The notes under the pieces were generated by a model that ran no database searches, had not been told where the DNA came from, and saw only the letters and a list, made by a program, of their open reading frames with translations. DNA of 64,000 nt, from assembly GCA_964619065.1 (NCBI GenBank), contig CAZUCC010000003.1, positions 62,001-126,000 on the forward strand, read 5' to 3'. Numbering within the stretch: position 1 is the first letter of the stretch; each line of letters opens with the position of its first letter. Below, piece by piece: positions 8,945 to 16,863 of the stretch. The DNA is from JANXUC01 sp964619065 (lineage in GTDB: Bacteria > Acidobacteriota > Terriglobia > Terriglobales > Acidobacteriaceae). The position numbers and the translations under genes were made by a program.

Positions 8945-11422
8945 CTACTCGTAGCGCAACGCCACCATGGGATCGACCTTGGCCGCTCGTCGCGCTGGCA
9001 GGTAAGCCGCCAGCAGCGTAGCCAATGCAAGGGCCAGCGCGGCAACTGTCAGTTGTGCTGGATCGTTGGACTGAACTCCATAAAGGAGGCTACTCACGAA
9101 TCGTCCCGCCGCCAGAGATACGACGAGACCTATGGGTATCCCGACGAACAGCAGGACGAATACACCCCGCAAAACGAGCCAAATCATGGCTTGTGGTGGC
9201 GCACCCAATGCGATTCGGATGCCGATCTCGGCTGTGCGCCGTGCCACGCCATAGGCTGTAGTCCCGTAAAGTCCGATGACGGCAAGCAGGAGCGCCAACC
9301 CTCCGAAAATAGAGGAGAGCAAAGCCACCATACGCTGCTGTAACAAGGATTCATCCACCTGAGTTTCAAAGTTGAGAAACTCCAGCGAGATATTGTGATT
9401 CACAGCGCCAATCGCCGAGCGGATGGAGGGAATGAGGTTTTCGACTGGGCCATCGGAGCGTACTTCGTAGCGAACGTCGGGCTGCGGTTCAGCATCTTGT
9501 CCGGAGGCTAAATAGGCTGTTCTTCGCAATTCTTCATTGATCTGTCCGTATTTCGCATCCTGCACGACTCCGATGACTTGGTAATTGTCTCTTTTGCCCG
9601 GAGCGCCAAATCGATCTAAAGCAATTGTTTTTCCCAGGGGGTTGAGTGCGCCGAAGAAATGCCGCGCCGCCGATTCATCAATAATCATGGTCTTCAAAGA
9701 TTTCAAATTGTCATGTTCGTTGAAATCGCGCCCTACCAGCAGCGGCGTGTGCATCGTCCTGAAATAGCCGGGCGAGACACGATTAAAAAACATCAGATTT
9801 TCATCGCGGGTTTTTGGAGTGTAGTTTTCGGGATAGGCAAACTCGGCCCACCCCCGGCCGCTCAACGGCGTAATCATCGAGCTCGCGGCGGTGACAACAC
9901 CCGGTAGCGCATTCAGCCGATCCAGGATGTCCTGATAAGTACGCACCCGTTGCGCTTCTGTTATGGCGGCCTGCTGCGCATCCGCAGTGATCAACAGAAC
10001 ACTGTGTTGGTCGAAGCCCTTGTTGACGTGCAGCAGGTTGCGCAATGTCGTCAAGAAAAGACCAGCGCCCACTAACAGCACGAGGGAGAGCGCCACTTGA
10101 CCGGCAACCAGTCCTTTACCCAGAGTGATACGGGTTGCGGCCCGGATTGCGCCGGGAGTTTGGTCTTTAAGCGCCTGATTCAATTCCAGGCGCGTTCCGC
10201 GTAAGGCCGGGGCCAAGCCAAACAAGAGAACGGTAAGCGCAGCCACCACCATTGTGAATGCGAGGACATGAACATCGGGAGAGAGATCGATCTCTAAAGG
10301 ATTGCCCGTCGTGGAAATCATGCGAACCAGCAAGCCACCAACCCAGGATGCGAGCAGAATTCCGAACCCGCCGCCGAGCACACACAGGAGGAAGCTTTCT
10401 GTCATCAGCTGGCGAATCACCCGCAAACGGCTGGCGCCGATCGCCATGCGAACCGAAAATTCCCGTTGACGTGTTGTGGCACGCACCAACAACAGATTGG
10501 CCATGTTCGCGCAGGCAATCAGCAGGACCAATCCAGCGGCAGCCATCAAAGTAAGCAGCGCAGTACGGTACTGATCTCCCGTAGCGGAAAACCCGGTCGC
10601 AACCGGGTACAAAGAAAAGGAACTGGCTAGGTAGTCTTCCTTAGCTCCTGCCGGCCATTCCGAAGGGACTGTCGCGCGACGGACTTCTGGCGTAATCGCC
10701 TTGATCCGTTGTTCCGCCTGCTGGATTGTCTCACCGGAAGCGGTTCTCCCCAGGATTCTTAGCCACCAAAAGCTCCCGTTGTTCAATGCGCTGCGCTCAC
10801 CACGCAGGATGGGGTCACATCCGATGGGAATCGCCACATCGAAACTTTTGTCTGCGTCTAAACCCGTGAACCAGGGCGGCGTCACCCCAACAATTTCAAA
10901 CGTGTGCCGGTTCAGCCGTATGGTTTTTCCGATGACGTTCAAGTCGCTGGAAAATTTCTGTTTCCAGAATTTGTCGCTGATGACCACTACGGGCCCGGAC
11001 GGACCTCCGCCATGTTGATCGTCCTGAATGCCAAACACCCGCCCTCGTGCTGCAGTTACACCCAGAACGCGGAAGAAATCGCCGCTGACCCACAGGCCTT
11101 CTGCGAAATGGCTCTCACCCCCATCGGCGAGATCGAAGCGTTCAAGAGCAAAGGCCAGCATTCCTGAAAATGCCTGCTGGTGGTCGCGGATTTGCTCCCA
11201 GATGGGGTTGGTGAGATCCCCTTCGGTGCCTTGTTTGATTTGCACGAGATTGTTCGGTTTTTCGACTGGCAACGACCGCAGCAACACTGCGTTGAGAATG
11301 CTAAAAATCGCCGTATTTGCCCCAATACCAAGCGCCAGCGTGAGCACAGCCACCGCCGTAAAACCGGGCGCTTTCCCGAACTGCCGCAATGCATAGCGAA
11401 TGTCTTGGAGCAGTCCGTTCAT
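8945..11422 (-). CDS. ADOP-type ABC permease, first full copy after the ATPase
   Basis: Encodes 825 residues from the ATG at 11422 (MNGLLQDIRYALRQFGKAPG), preceded by GAGGGAATT. An upstream in-frame ATG at 11467 would add 15 residues that do not resemble the family and would cover the neighbouring mini-ORF, so I reject it. Architecture: TM1, MacB core, FtsX block (CANMANLLLVRATTRQREFS), central TM, second core, and terminal FtsX block (RTAEIGIRIALGA), ending KVDPMVALRYE. It is the first intact permease after the ATPase gene, so it is probably best expressed. Family role: membrane subunit of a MacAB-like tripartite exporter or envelope mechanotransducer. Confidence 0.92.
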   Translation of the reverse strand: MNGLLQDIRYALRQFGKAPGFTAVAVLTLALGIGANTAIFSILNAVLLRSLPVEKPNNLVQIKQGTEGDLTNPIWEQIRDHQQAFSGMLAFALERFDLADGGESHFAEGLWVSGDFFRVLGVTAARGRVFGIQDDQHGGGPSGPVVVISDKFWKQKFSSDLNVIGKTIRLNRHTFEIVGVTPPWFTGLDADKSFDVAIPIGCDPILRGERSALNNGSFWWLRILGRTASGETIQQAEQRIKAITPEVRRATVPSEWPAGAKEDYLASSFSLYPVATGFSATGDQYRTALLTLMAAAGLVLLIACANMANLLLVRATTRQREFSVRMAIGASRLRVIRQLMTESFLLCVLGGGFGILLASWVGGLLVRMISTTGNPLEIDLSPDVHVLAFTMVVAALTVLLFGLAPALRGTRLELNQALKDQTPGAIRAATRITLGKGLVAGQVALSLVLLVGAGLFLTTLRNLLHVNKGFDQHSVLLITADAQQAAITEAQRVRTYQDILDRLNALPGVVTAASSMITPLSGRGWAEFAYPENYTPKTRDENLMFFNRVSPGYFRTMHTPLLVGRDFNEHDNLKSLKTMIIDESAARHFFGALNPLGKTIALDRFGAPGKRDNYQVIGVVQDAKYGQINEELRRTAYLASGQDAEPQPDVRYEVRSDGPVENLIPSIRSAIGAVNHNISLEFLNFETQVDESLLQQRMVALLSSIFGGLALLLAVIGLYGTTAYGVARRTAEIGIRIALGAPPQAMIWLVLRGVFVLLFVGIPIGLVVSLAAGRFVSSLLYGVQSNDPAQLTVAALALALATLLAAYLPARRAAKVDPMVALRYE

Positions 11423-11429
11423 AATTCCC

Positions 11430-11471
11430 TCACTCGTGCCGTAGTGCGATGTCTTGTAAGAGTCCATTCAT
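11430..11471 (-). pseudogene. 13-codon scar of a deleted ADOP permease
   Basis: Read on the minus strand, this ORF encodes MNGLLQDIALRHE followed by TGA. The first eight residues equal the N terminus of the next permease and the last five resemble the shared C terminus (VALRYE). Its ATG overlaps the ATPase stop as ATGA, and its stop lies 7 bases before the next permease start, close to the 8-11 base gaps elsewhere in the array. The simplest reading is that a sixth permease stood here and lost everything between its ends in one in-frame deletion. It might still couple translation from ATPase to permease. An evolved leader peptide is the alternative. Confidence 0.6.
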
Positions 11472-12193
11472 GCGTGCACATCCGCCATTAGCTTTTTCAG
11501 TTCTTCTTCGGCGACCACCTTGCCGTCGAACAAGTGCACTTCGCGTTCGGCGTGCTTGGCGAAACGCGGATCGTGCGTCACCATGCAGATGGTCGCGCCT
11601 TCGCGGTGCAGGTTTTGTAGAAGCTCCATGACCGCTTCACCGTTGCGCGAATCCAAGTTTCCAGTAGGTTCATCGGCCAACAGGATGGAGGGCTTTCCCC
11701 CCAGCGCGCGCGCCACCGCGACGCGCTGCTGCTGACCTCCGGAGAGTTGCGATGGATAGTGGCGTACCCGGTGCGCCATGCCCACGCGCTCCAGTGCCTC
11801 CATGACTCGTTTCTTGCGGTCAGCAACGGGCATTTTTTGACGATAGGTCAAGGGCAGCTCGACGTTTTCGTACACCGTCAAATCGCCGATCAAGTTGAAG
11901 CTTTGGAAAATGAATCCAATCTCCTGGTTGCGAATGCGTGAGCGATCTCCGAAATTAAGGTTTTCGACTGGCTTGCTATTGAGGAGATACCGGCCATTTG
12001 TCGGTGTGTCCAGCAGACCGATAATGGAGAGCAACGTGGATTTGCCGCAGCCCGAAGGGCCCGACATGGCCACATACTCTCCTTTATGAATGTCCAGGTG
12101 CACACCGGATAGGGCGTGAGTCTCGACTTCGTCCGTGTAGAAAACCTTGGTCATTTCCTCGATCTGGATAAGCGGTTGCCTTCCGTTGTCCAT
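11468..12193 (-). CDS. ABC transporter ATPase, MacB/LolD type
   Basis: Encodes 241 residues, normal for a stand-alone MacB/LolD/FtsE-like ATPase. Visible motifs: Walker A GPSGCGKST (45-53), Q-loop Q97, signature LSGGQQQR (150-157), Walker B ILLADEPTGNLD (170-181) and switch histidine H207. AGAGGAG stands 8 bases before the ATG. It lies between the adaptor gene (30 bases upstream) and the permease array, and is the only ATPase gene in the cluster, so it probably energises all five permeases. Permeases of this family in acidobacteria are often orphan, so the local ATPase is informative. Cytoplasmic, membrane-associated. Confidence 0.95.
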   Translation of the reverse strand: MDNGRQPLIQIEEMTKVFYTDEVETHALSGVHLDIHKGEYVAMSGPSGCGKSTLLSIIGLLDTPTNGRYLLNSKPVENLNFGDRSRIRNQEIGFIFQSFNLIGDLTVYENVELPLTYRQKMPVADRKKRVMEALERVGMAHRVRHYPSQLSGGQQQRVAVARALGGKPSILLADEPTGNLDSRNGEAVMELLQNLHREGATICMVTHDPRFAKHAEREVHLFDGKVVAEEELKKLMADVHA

Positions 12194-12223
12194 TGCTGTC
12201 TGCTCCTCTTAGAAATCCTGTAC

Positions 12224-13483
12224 TTAGTCCAGCCGGATGCGGTCCATATTGTCCCAACGCGACATGTCCGACAAAATCACCGTGTCGCCTTCATGCAGCC
12301 CTTCCAGAACCTGGATTGAATTCACCGACGCCCTGCCCACCTTCACCGGCACGCGCGCCGCACCTTTGCCGTCCGGATCCACCCGGAAAAGACTGATGGT
12401 GCTGCTCTCCTGCCCAAATGCAGGCCGGCCCACATACACAACGTTGTCCAGCTTTTCGAGATCGACAGTTCCATCCACACTGAGATCAGGCCGCGCTCCC
12501 CTGGGGAGTTCGCCCGTCAGTTTCACATCCACGGTGACGGTGCCGTTCTGCACGGCAGGATCAACCCGCATCACCGTCCCGGCGACGATGCCATTGTGGG
12601 TATCCACCGAAGCCGGCTCGCCGATTTGTACGTCCCTTGCCTGGGTTTCGGCAATTTTCAGTTCTGCAATCAGATGGTTGGGCTGGATGACCCGCGCCAA
12701 CATCGCGCCGAGGGCAACCCGCTGGCCCACTTGCAGCGGTAAATCAACCAAGACTCCGTCGATACCTGCGCGGACTCTAAGATCATCCAGCTGCTTCTGC
12801 CGGAGTTGGGCGAGTGTCCGCATCTGGTCTACTTTCGCCTGCTGTTCCTGCATCTGGGCAACGATGGCTTTTTCAGCAATCGTCAATCGCTGCCCCTCAA
12901 GGTCGTTCCTCGTCGTGAGTTCGTCGGATTTGCCCTTGGAAGCTTTGTAGGTCAGGCCGGAAATTACGCCGAGGTCATACAGTGCTTTGTCGGTCTCAGC
13001 TTGCAACTTGGCCTGCGAATAATCCTGTGTGACGGTGGCCGCACCCGCCTTCTGGTTCATGAGTTCGCTTTGGAGCCGCACCCGCAGACTCTGATACGCA
13101 GCTTCCGCGGCTTTGAGCTGAAGCTGGGCATCAAGGGCCGTCTGCTCCACTTGAGGATTGCTCATTTCAAGGAGGATGGTGTCAGCTTTGACCTCAGACC
13201 CCGGCAGGACGCGAATCCGGATCACGGTCGCCTCCGTCTCCGCAGGTATTTGACGAGTAAACTCCTGACTGGGAATCAAGGAGCCGATCCCTCGCACTTG
13301 ACGGAGCATGGGGCCGCGCTTGACAGTGTCGGTCCAAACCGTGCCGCGCTCGACGCTAGGAGAGGCAGGCTTGAGTCTGGAAACTCCCAGGGTAATCGCC
13401 ACAAGAACTACGGCGGCCACCGACGCTCCAATCAATTGGCGGCGGCGCTTCTGCTGCTTCAACTCGGGCCGAGCGATATCCAT
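12224..13483 (-). CDS. HlyD/MacA-like periplasmic adaptor
   Basis: Encodes 419 residues. A basic N terminus (KQQKRRRQ) precedes one membrane anchor (about 17-36) with no lipobox. Then come a barrel-sandwich/lipoyl half (about 70-105), a helical hairpin rich in Q, K and A (about 105-215), the second lipoyl half (VRAGIDGVLVDLPLQVGQRV), a beta-barrel domain and a membrane-proximal C-terminal domain. This is the adaptor layout of MacA/HlyD proteins, which link an inner-membrane pump to an outer-membrane channel. No TolC-like gene is in the window. First gene of the efflux operon, 30 bases before the ATPase. The ribosome site before the ATG at 13483 is weak (TTGAG). Confidence 0.9.
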   Translation of the reverse strand: MDIARPELKQQKRRRQLIGASVAAVVLVAITLGVSRLKPASPSVERGTVWTDTVKRGPMLRQVRGIGSLIPSQEFTRQIPAETEATVIRIRVLPGSEVKADTILLEMSNPQVEQTALDAQLQLKAAEAAYQSLRVRLQSELMNQKAGAATVTQDYSQAKLQAETDKALYDLGVISGLTYKASKGKSDELTTRNDLEGQRLTIAEKAIVAQMQEQQAKVDQMRTLAQLRQKQLDDLRVRAGIDGVLVDLPLQVGQRVALGAMLARVIQPNHLIAELKIAETQARDVQIGEPASVDTHNGIVAGTVMRVDPAVQNGTVTVDVKLTGELPRGARPDLSVDGTVDLEKLDNVVYVGRPAFGQESSTISLFRVDPDGKGAARVPVKVGRASVNSIQVLEGLHEGDTVILSDMSRWDNMDRIRLD

Positions 13484-13561
13484 CGCTCAAGGTTTTGCAA
13501 GTGTCACGCCATAGGTTAAGGGAGCTATCTTATTCAAAAGCCTATGCGTAGAGCCTTAGAG

Positions 13562-13620
13562 AAGTTCCTATCGAGTGCAAGAGTGTCCGTTGGCAAAATT
13601 GAGTGTCCACAAACGGACGG
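13562..13620 (-). promoter_or_regulatory. Possible ECF-type promoter element and repeats upstream of the efflux operon
   Basis: Between the sigma-factor stop (13669) and the adaptor start (13483), the minus strand carries GGAACTT (13568-13562), a typical ECF sigma -35 core, about 80 bases before the adaptor ATG. Next to it, GAGTGTCC occurs twice with starts 20 bases apart (plus-strand reading), and GTCCGTT/AACGGAC form a 7-bp inverted repeat. No convincing ECF -10 element could be fixed, so this is a candidate only. Confidence 0.3.
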
Positions 13621-13668
13621 CGGGCGGTGGATTCAGGATCGACTTGAAGTCTTCCTATGATGGTTGCG

Positions 13669-14241
13669 TTAGTCTTTGGTTGCGTCCAGCCGGGCGTACA
13701 ACCAGGAGCGCGCAAATTCCCAATCTCGACGGACTCTGGCGAGGTTCTTGCCGAGAATCTGCGCCGTCTCTTTGTCCGTGTATCCGCCAAAAAAGCGAAG
13801 CTCGACGACTTTGCTCCCATCCGGGTCAACCTCGGCCAGTTCTTTGAGGGCATCGTCGATGGCAACCAGATCTTCATCCCTGCCGCTGGAGACGTGATAG
13901 GCCTCGTCAATCGGGATGCTGATCCCTTTTCGTTTTTGGGCGCAGTTTTGCCGGGCGTGGTCCACCAGAATGCGGCGCATCTGGGTCGCGGCGACCGCGA
14001 AGAAATGCCCTCGATTATTCAGATTCGGCGGATTGTCGGTACCGAAAAGCCGTAGATAAGCTTCGTGCACTAACCCGGTGGTTTGCAGCGTGTGGTCCAC
14101 CCGTTCCCGGCTCATATAGCGGGAAGCGAGACGGTGCAGTTCGGAATAAACGAGATCGAGAAGCTGGGCGGATGCGGCGGAGTCACCCTCGCTGATGGAG
14201 GAGAGCAGTCGAGTTATGTCGGACGAAGGCTGCGCGTCCAC
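13669..14241 (-). CDS. ECF-type sigma factor (Sigma70_ECF, kinase-associated group)
   Basis: Encodes 190 residues from a GTG at 14241, chosen because AGGAG lies exactly 8 bases upstream; the longer frame adds an unrelated 27-residue head. Region 2 is seen around LVYSELHRLASRYMSRER...LVHEAYLRLF with FFAVAATQMRRILVDHARQ, and region 4 around VVELRFFGGYTDKETAQILG. This belongs to the acidobacterial/planctomycete sigma type often found beside Ser/Thr kinases, and a kinase gene lies at 14998-16713 on the same strand. It should direct RNA polymerase to an extracytoplasmic-response regulon; the efflux operon begins 185 bases downstream. No anti-sigma gene is adjacent, so kinase control is plausible (inference). 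Confidence 0.88.
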   Translation of the reverse strand: MDAQPSSDITRLLSSISEGDSAASAQLLDLVYSELHRLASRYMSRERVDHTLQTTGLVHEAYLRLFGTDNPPNLNNRGHFFAVAATQMRRILVDHARQNCAQKRKGISIPIDEAYHVSSGRDEDLVAIDDALKELAEVDPDGSKVVELRFFGGYTDKETAQILGKNLARVRRDWEFARSWLYARLDATKD

Positions 14242-14386
14242 GGGAGATTCTCCTGGGGCGCAAGTATAACATCGCGTAACCGAGGTTCGCGTCCAGGAAT
14301 TTCCGTAGAGGCTGCCGTGCAACTGAGCAAATCCAATAGAAATCCACGCTTATAAAAGTGTACGAAGTGGAATGGAGGATTTGGCA

Positions 14387-14842
14387 ATGAGTGACATACT
14401 GAGTTTACGGAATGCAACTTCCCCGATGACCGATGCGACGCCTATGGCGCCGGTTCCTGCTTATAAGCTGTTCGACGCCAACGCAGTAACCTTGGCCACG
14501 CTCTTTGGCGGTCCATTGGCGGGTACATCTCTGATGGCGCTCAACTATCGCCGCCTGGGGGAGAAAACGAACGCCCTGAAAACTGTGATGGCCGGAATTG
14601 GGGCAACGGCCCTACTTATGCTGCTCGGATCATTCTTGCCGCAAGGATCGTCCCTGCCGATTGGAATTGGACTGCTGGCTGGGACGCGCCGGGCGGCTCA
14701 ATCCTTGCAAGCCCAGGCGATCGGAGAACACATCAACCAAGGCGGGAGACTGGGCTCGATGTGGAAGGCGTTTGGAGTGGGAATGGCATTTTTGACGGCC
14801 TTGTGTGGTCTGATTTTCCTCGTCATGCTTGCACTCAACTAG
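14387..14842 (+). CDS. Small multi-pass membrane protein of unknown function
   Basis: Encodes 151 residues from the ATG at 14387 (MSDILSLRNATSP); GGAGG lies 8 bases upstream, which rules out the ATG at 14372 that precedes it. A polar N-terminal 35 residues is followed by hydrophobic stretches at about 40-57, 70-90, 95-105 and 128-149, suggesting three or four membrane passes. No family recognised. It sits on the opposite strand between the ECF sigma gene (divergent) and the Ser/Thr kinase gene (convergent), so it may share a promoter region with the sigma gene, but nothing shows that it belongs to their pathway. Confidence 0.65.
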   Translation: MSDILSLRNATSPMTDATPMAPVPAYKLFDANAVTLATLFGGPLAGTSLMALNYRRLGEKTNALKTVMAGIGATALLMLLGSFLPQGSSLPIGIGLLAGTRRAAQSLQAQAIGEHINQGGRLGSMWKAFGVGMAFLTALCGLIFLVMLALN

Positions 14843-14997
14843 ATTCGTCAACGGGCCATTCCAAAATAGTCCTGGATATTCAGGTTAACCAGTGTGCGGG
14901 AGCGCGACGCTTTCGCCCCTTCGGGCTGGATTCTGCTGCCGTTTCATGCTTAGAATCCGGCCTTTGTTTCTGCCCAACATCGTTGGTAAACCGGCTT

Positions 14998-16713
14998 CTA
15001 GCGTCCGTCCGCTTCGATCTGTGCGGCGGCGGTTTGTACTTGTTCCCTCAGCGCTGCGGACGCCCCTGACGATTTCTCGAGCAGGCGCTGGGCCTCGCGG
15101 ATGCTGGCGGTTGCTCCCGCGTGATCGTGCAGACTGACGGTTTGCGGATTCCCTTGCAAGTTGGCCAGCCAAAACCAGGCACTTGCCAGCTGTTCCGGCG
15201 CCCTGGGGTCTTGACTGACGAAGGGTTCCGCTTGATGGAGATAGCGGTCGGCATGGTCGAGTAGGTCGCGGCGTTGGCGCGTCATGCCTGGCCAGAGGCG
15301 TACAGATTCGGAAAACGAAGTTCGATAGGCATCTGCCAGGTTACGGACATCGCGAAGCTGCGTTTCCTGAAGGTCCCCTGGGTGGACTGGCTTCGCAGCG
15401 GCTTTCCCTGCTGGCGGATTCGTCAGTGTTGCCTTGCGCTTTCCGAGCTCGTTATCTAGTTCCATTTGCAAAACACGAACTTGATCTTCCAGGAGTCGTG
15501 AACGTTCATACCGTTTGTGGAGTTCCACTCCTTGCCAGGATGTTGTTACCAGCAGGACTGCGATCACCAGTGCAGCCAGGGCCGCGCGCCGGTTCCTGCT
15601 GACAAACTTCCGGCTTTTGTAGAGAAAATTGCTCTTCCGGGCCATGACAGGACGGTCTTGCAGATACAGGCTGATATCAGAACTCAATTCGCCGGCTGAC
15701 TGATAGCGGCGCTCAGGATCACGGTGCATGGCGCGCAGTACGACGGAATCGAGGTCGCCTCTGAGCGTATGGCCCAAATCAGCCTGCCTCGCGGCTGCGC
15801 TCGGGAGAACCGGATCCTCGGTCGTCATCGCGTTCAAGATTTCACTTTTGCTGCGGTCTCCCGCAGGAAAGGGTTGAGTCCCCGTCAAAAGCTCGTAGAG
15901 AATAACTCCCAGCGAGTACACATCACTTGCCTGGCTCAGCGGCTTGCCTCGCATTTGTTCCGGACTGGCGTATCCCGGCGTCATCAGGGGAAGTTTCTTG
16001 CTTTGGCCTTGCCCTTCTGAGGCAGACAGAGCGCTGGCAATTCCGAAATCTACCAGCTTGACGATGCCGTCGTTGCCAACGAGTATGTTGGGTGGCTTCA
16101 GGTCGCCATGAATGACATTGTTCTGATGGAGATACTGCACGGCGGCGCAAACCTGCTGAAATAATGCCAACCGTTGCCGGATACTCAGCGCATGTTGGGA
16201 ACAGAACTTATTGATCGAAGGGCCATCCACATAGTCCATAACGAAATAAGGAAGACCGTCCGGTGTGGAACCGCCATCCACAATGCGAGCGATGTTGGTG
16301 TGATCGAGCCGGGCCAGGATTTGGCGCTCCTGACGAAAGCGCTCCAGCAGCCAGTCGGCGGATAGTTCGGGCCGGATGACCTTCACGGCGCAGGTGCGTT
16401 GGAAAACCTCGTCGGCTCTGACCGTCTGATACACAATACCCATGCCGCCGCCACCGAGTTCTTGCAGAATCTTGTACGGCCCAATGAAAGATCCCGGCTC
16501 GACCGGACTGTCCGCCGTCTCCCGCCGTTGCCAGACGGGAGTATCGAGTACTCCCGCGCTGCGTTCCTGGACGGCGAGGAGTTTTCCCACTGCGTCCAGC
16601 AGTTGCGGGTCGCCATGGCAGGCACCTGCAAGAAACTCCCGGCGGAGTTCTGCTGGCTGATCGAGCGCGGCGTCAAATAGTTCCCGCACTCGTCGTTGAT
16701 GCTCAGTGGTCAA
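14998..16713 (-). CDS. Membrane-anchored Ser/Thr protein kinase (PknB-like, non-RD)
   Basis: From the proposed TTG start at 16713 the protein has 571 residues and begins TTEHQRRVRELFDAALD, the usual opening of acidobacterial kinases; a farther TTG at 16797 lacks a ribosome site. The kinase domain spans about 78-345: glycine loop LGGGGMGIVY, VAIK-type lysine in CAVKV (K111), catalytic loop HGDLKPPN (D204), DFG at 222-224, YASPE. The residue before the catalytic Asp is Gly rather than Arg, so it is a non-RD kinase. A transmembrane helix (about 377-393) leads to an external region of about 175 residues, helical and TPR-like. Probably an envelope signal receptor paired with the ECF sigma gene downstream. 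Confidence 0.9.
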   Translation of the reverse strand: MTTEHQRRVRELFDAALDQPAELRREFLAGACHGDPQLLDAVGKLLAVQERSAGVLDTPVWQRRETADSPVEPGSFIGPYKILQELGGGGMGIVYQTVRADEVFQRTCAVKVIRPELSADWLLERFRQERQILARLDHTNIARIVDGGSTPDGLPYFVMDYVDGPSINKFCSQHALSIRQRLALFQQVCAAVQYLHQNNVIHGDLKPPNILVGNDGIVKLVDFGIASALSASEGQGQSKKLPLMTPGYASPEQMRGKPLSQASDVYSLGVILYELLTGTQPFPAGDRSKSEILNAMTTEDPVLPSAAARQADLGHTLRGDLDSVVLRAMHRDPERRYQSAGELSSDISLYLQDRPVMARKSNFLYKSRKFVSRNRRAALAALVIAVLLVTTSWQGVELHKRYERSRLLEDQVRVLQMELDNELGKRKATLTNPPAGKAAAKPVHPGDLQETQLRDVRNLADAYRTSFSESVRLWPGMTRQRRDLLDHADRYLHQAEPFVSQDPRAPEQLASAWFWLANLQGNPQTVSLHDHAGATASIREAQRLLEKSSGASAALREQVQTAAAQIEADGR

Positions 16714-16863
16714 CGGTGGAAAGGCCTCTCTCTCTAAGAATAGCGGGAAACGGGAAGAAATTTGCGTAAGAAATAGCGGACAAATTTTATTTTCCAACGA
16801 GCTTCGAGATTTCTGCTCAACCGCGTTGTATTCTTGCGCTTAATACAAGTGAGGGTACAACTT

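Noticed and set aside
12806..13519. 237-codon plus-strand ORF over the HlyD-like gene
   Set aside because: Antisense shadow; adaptor frame has a full domain order.
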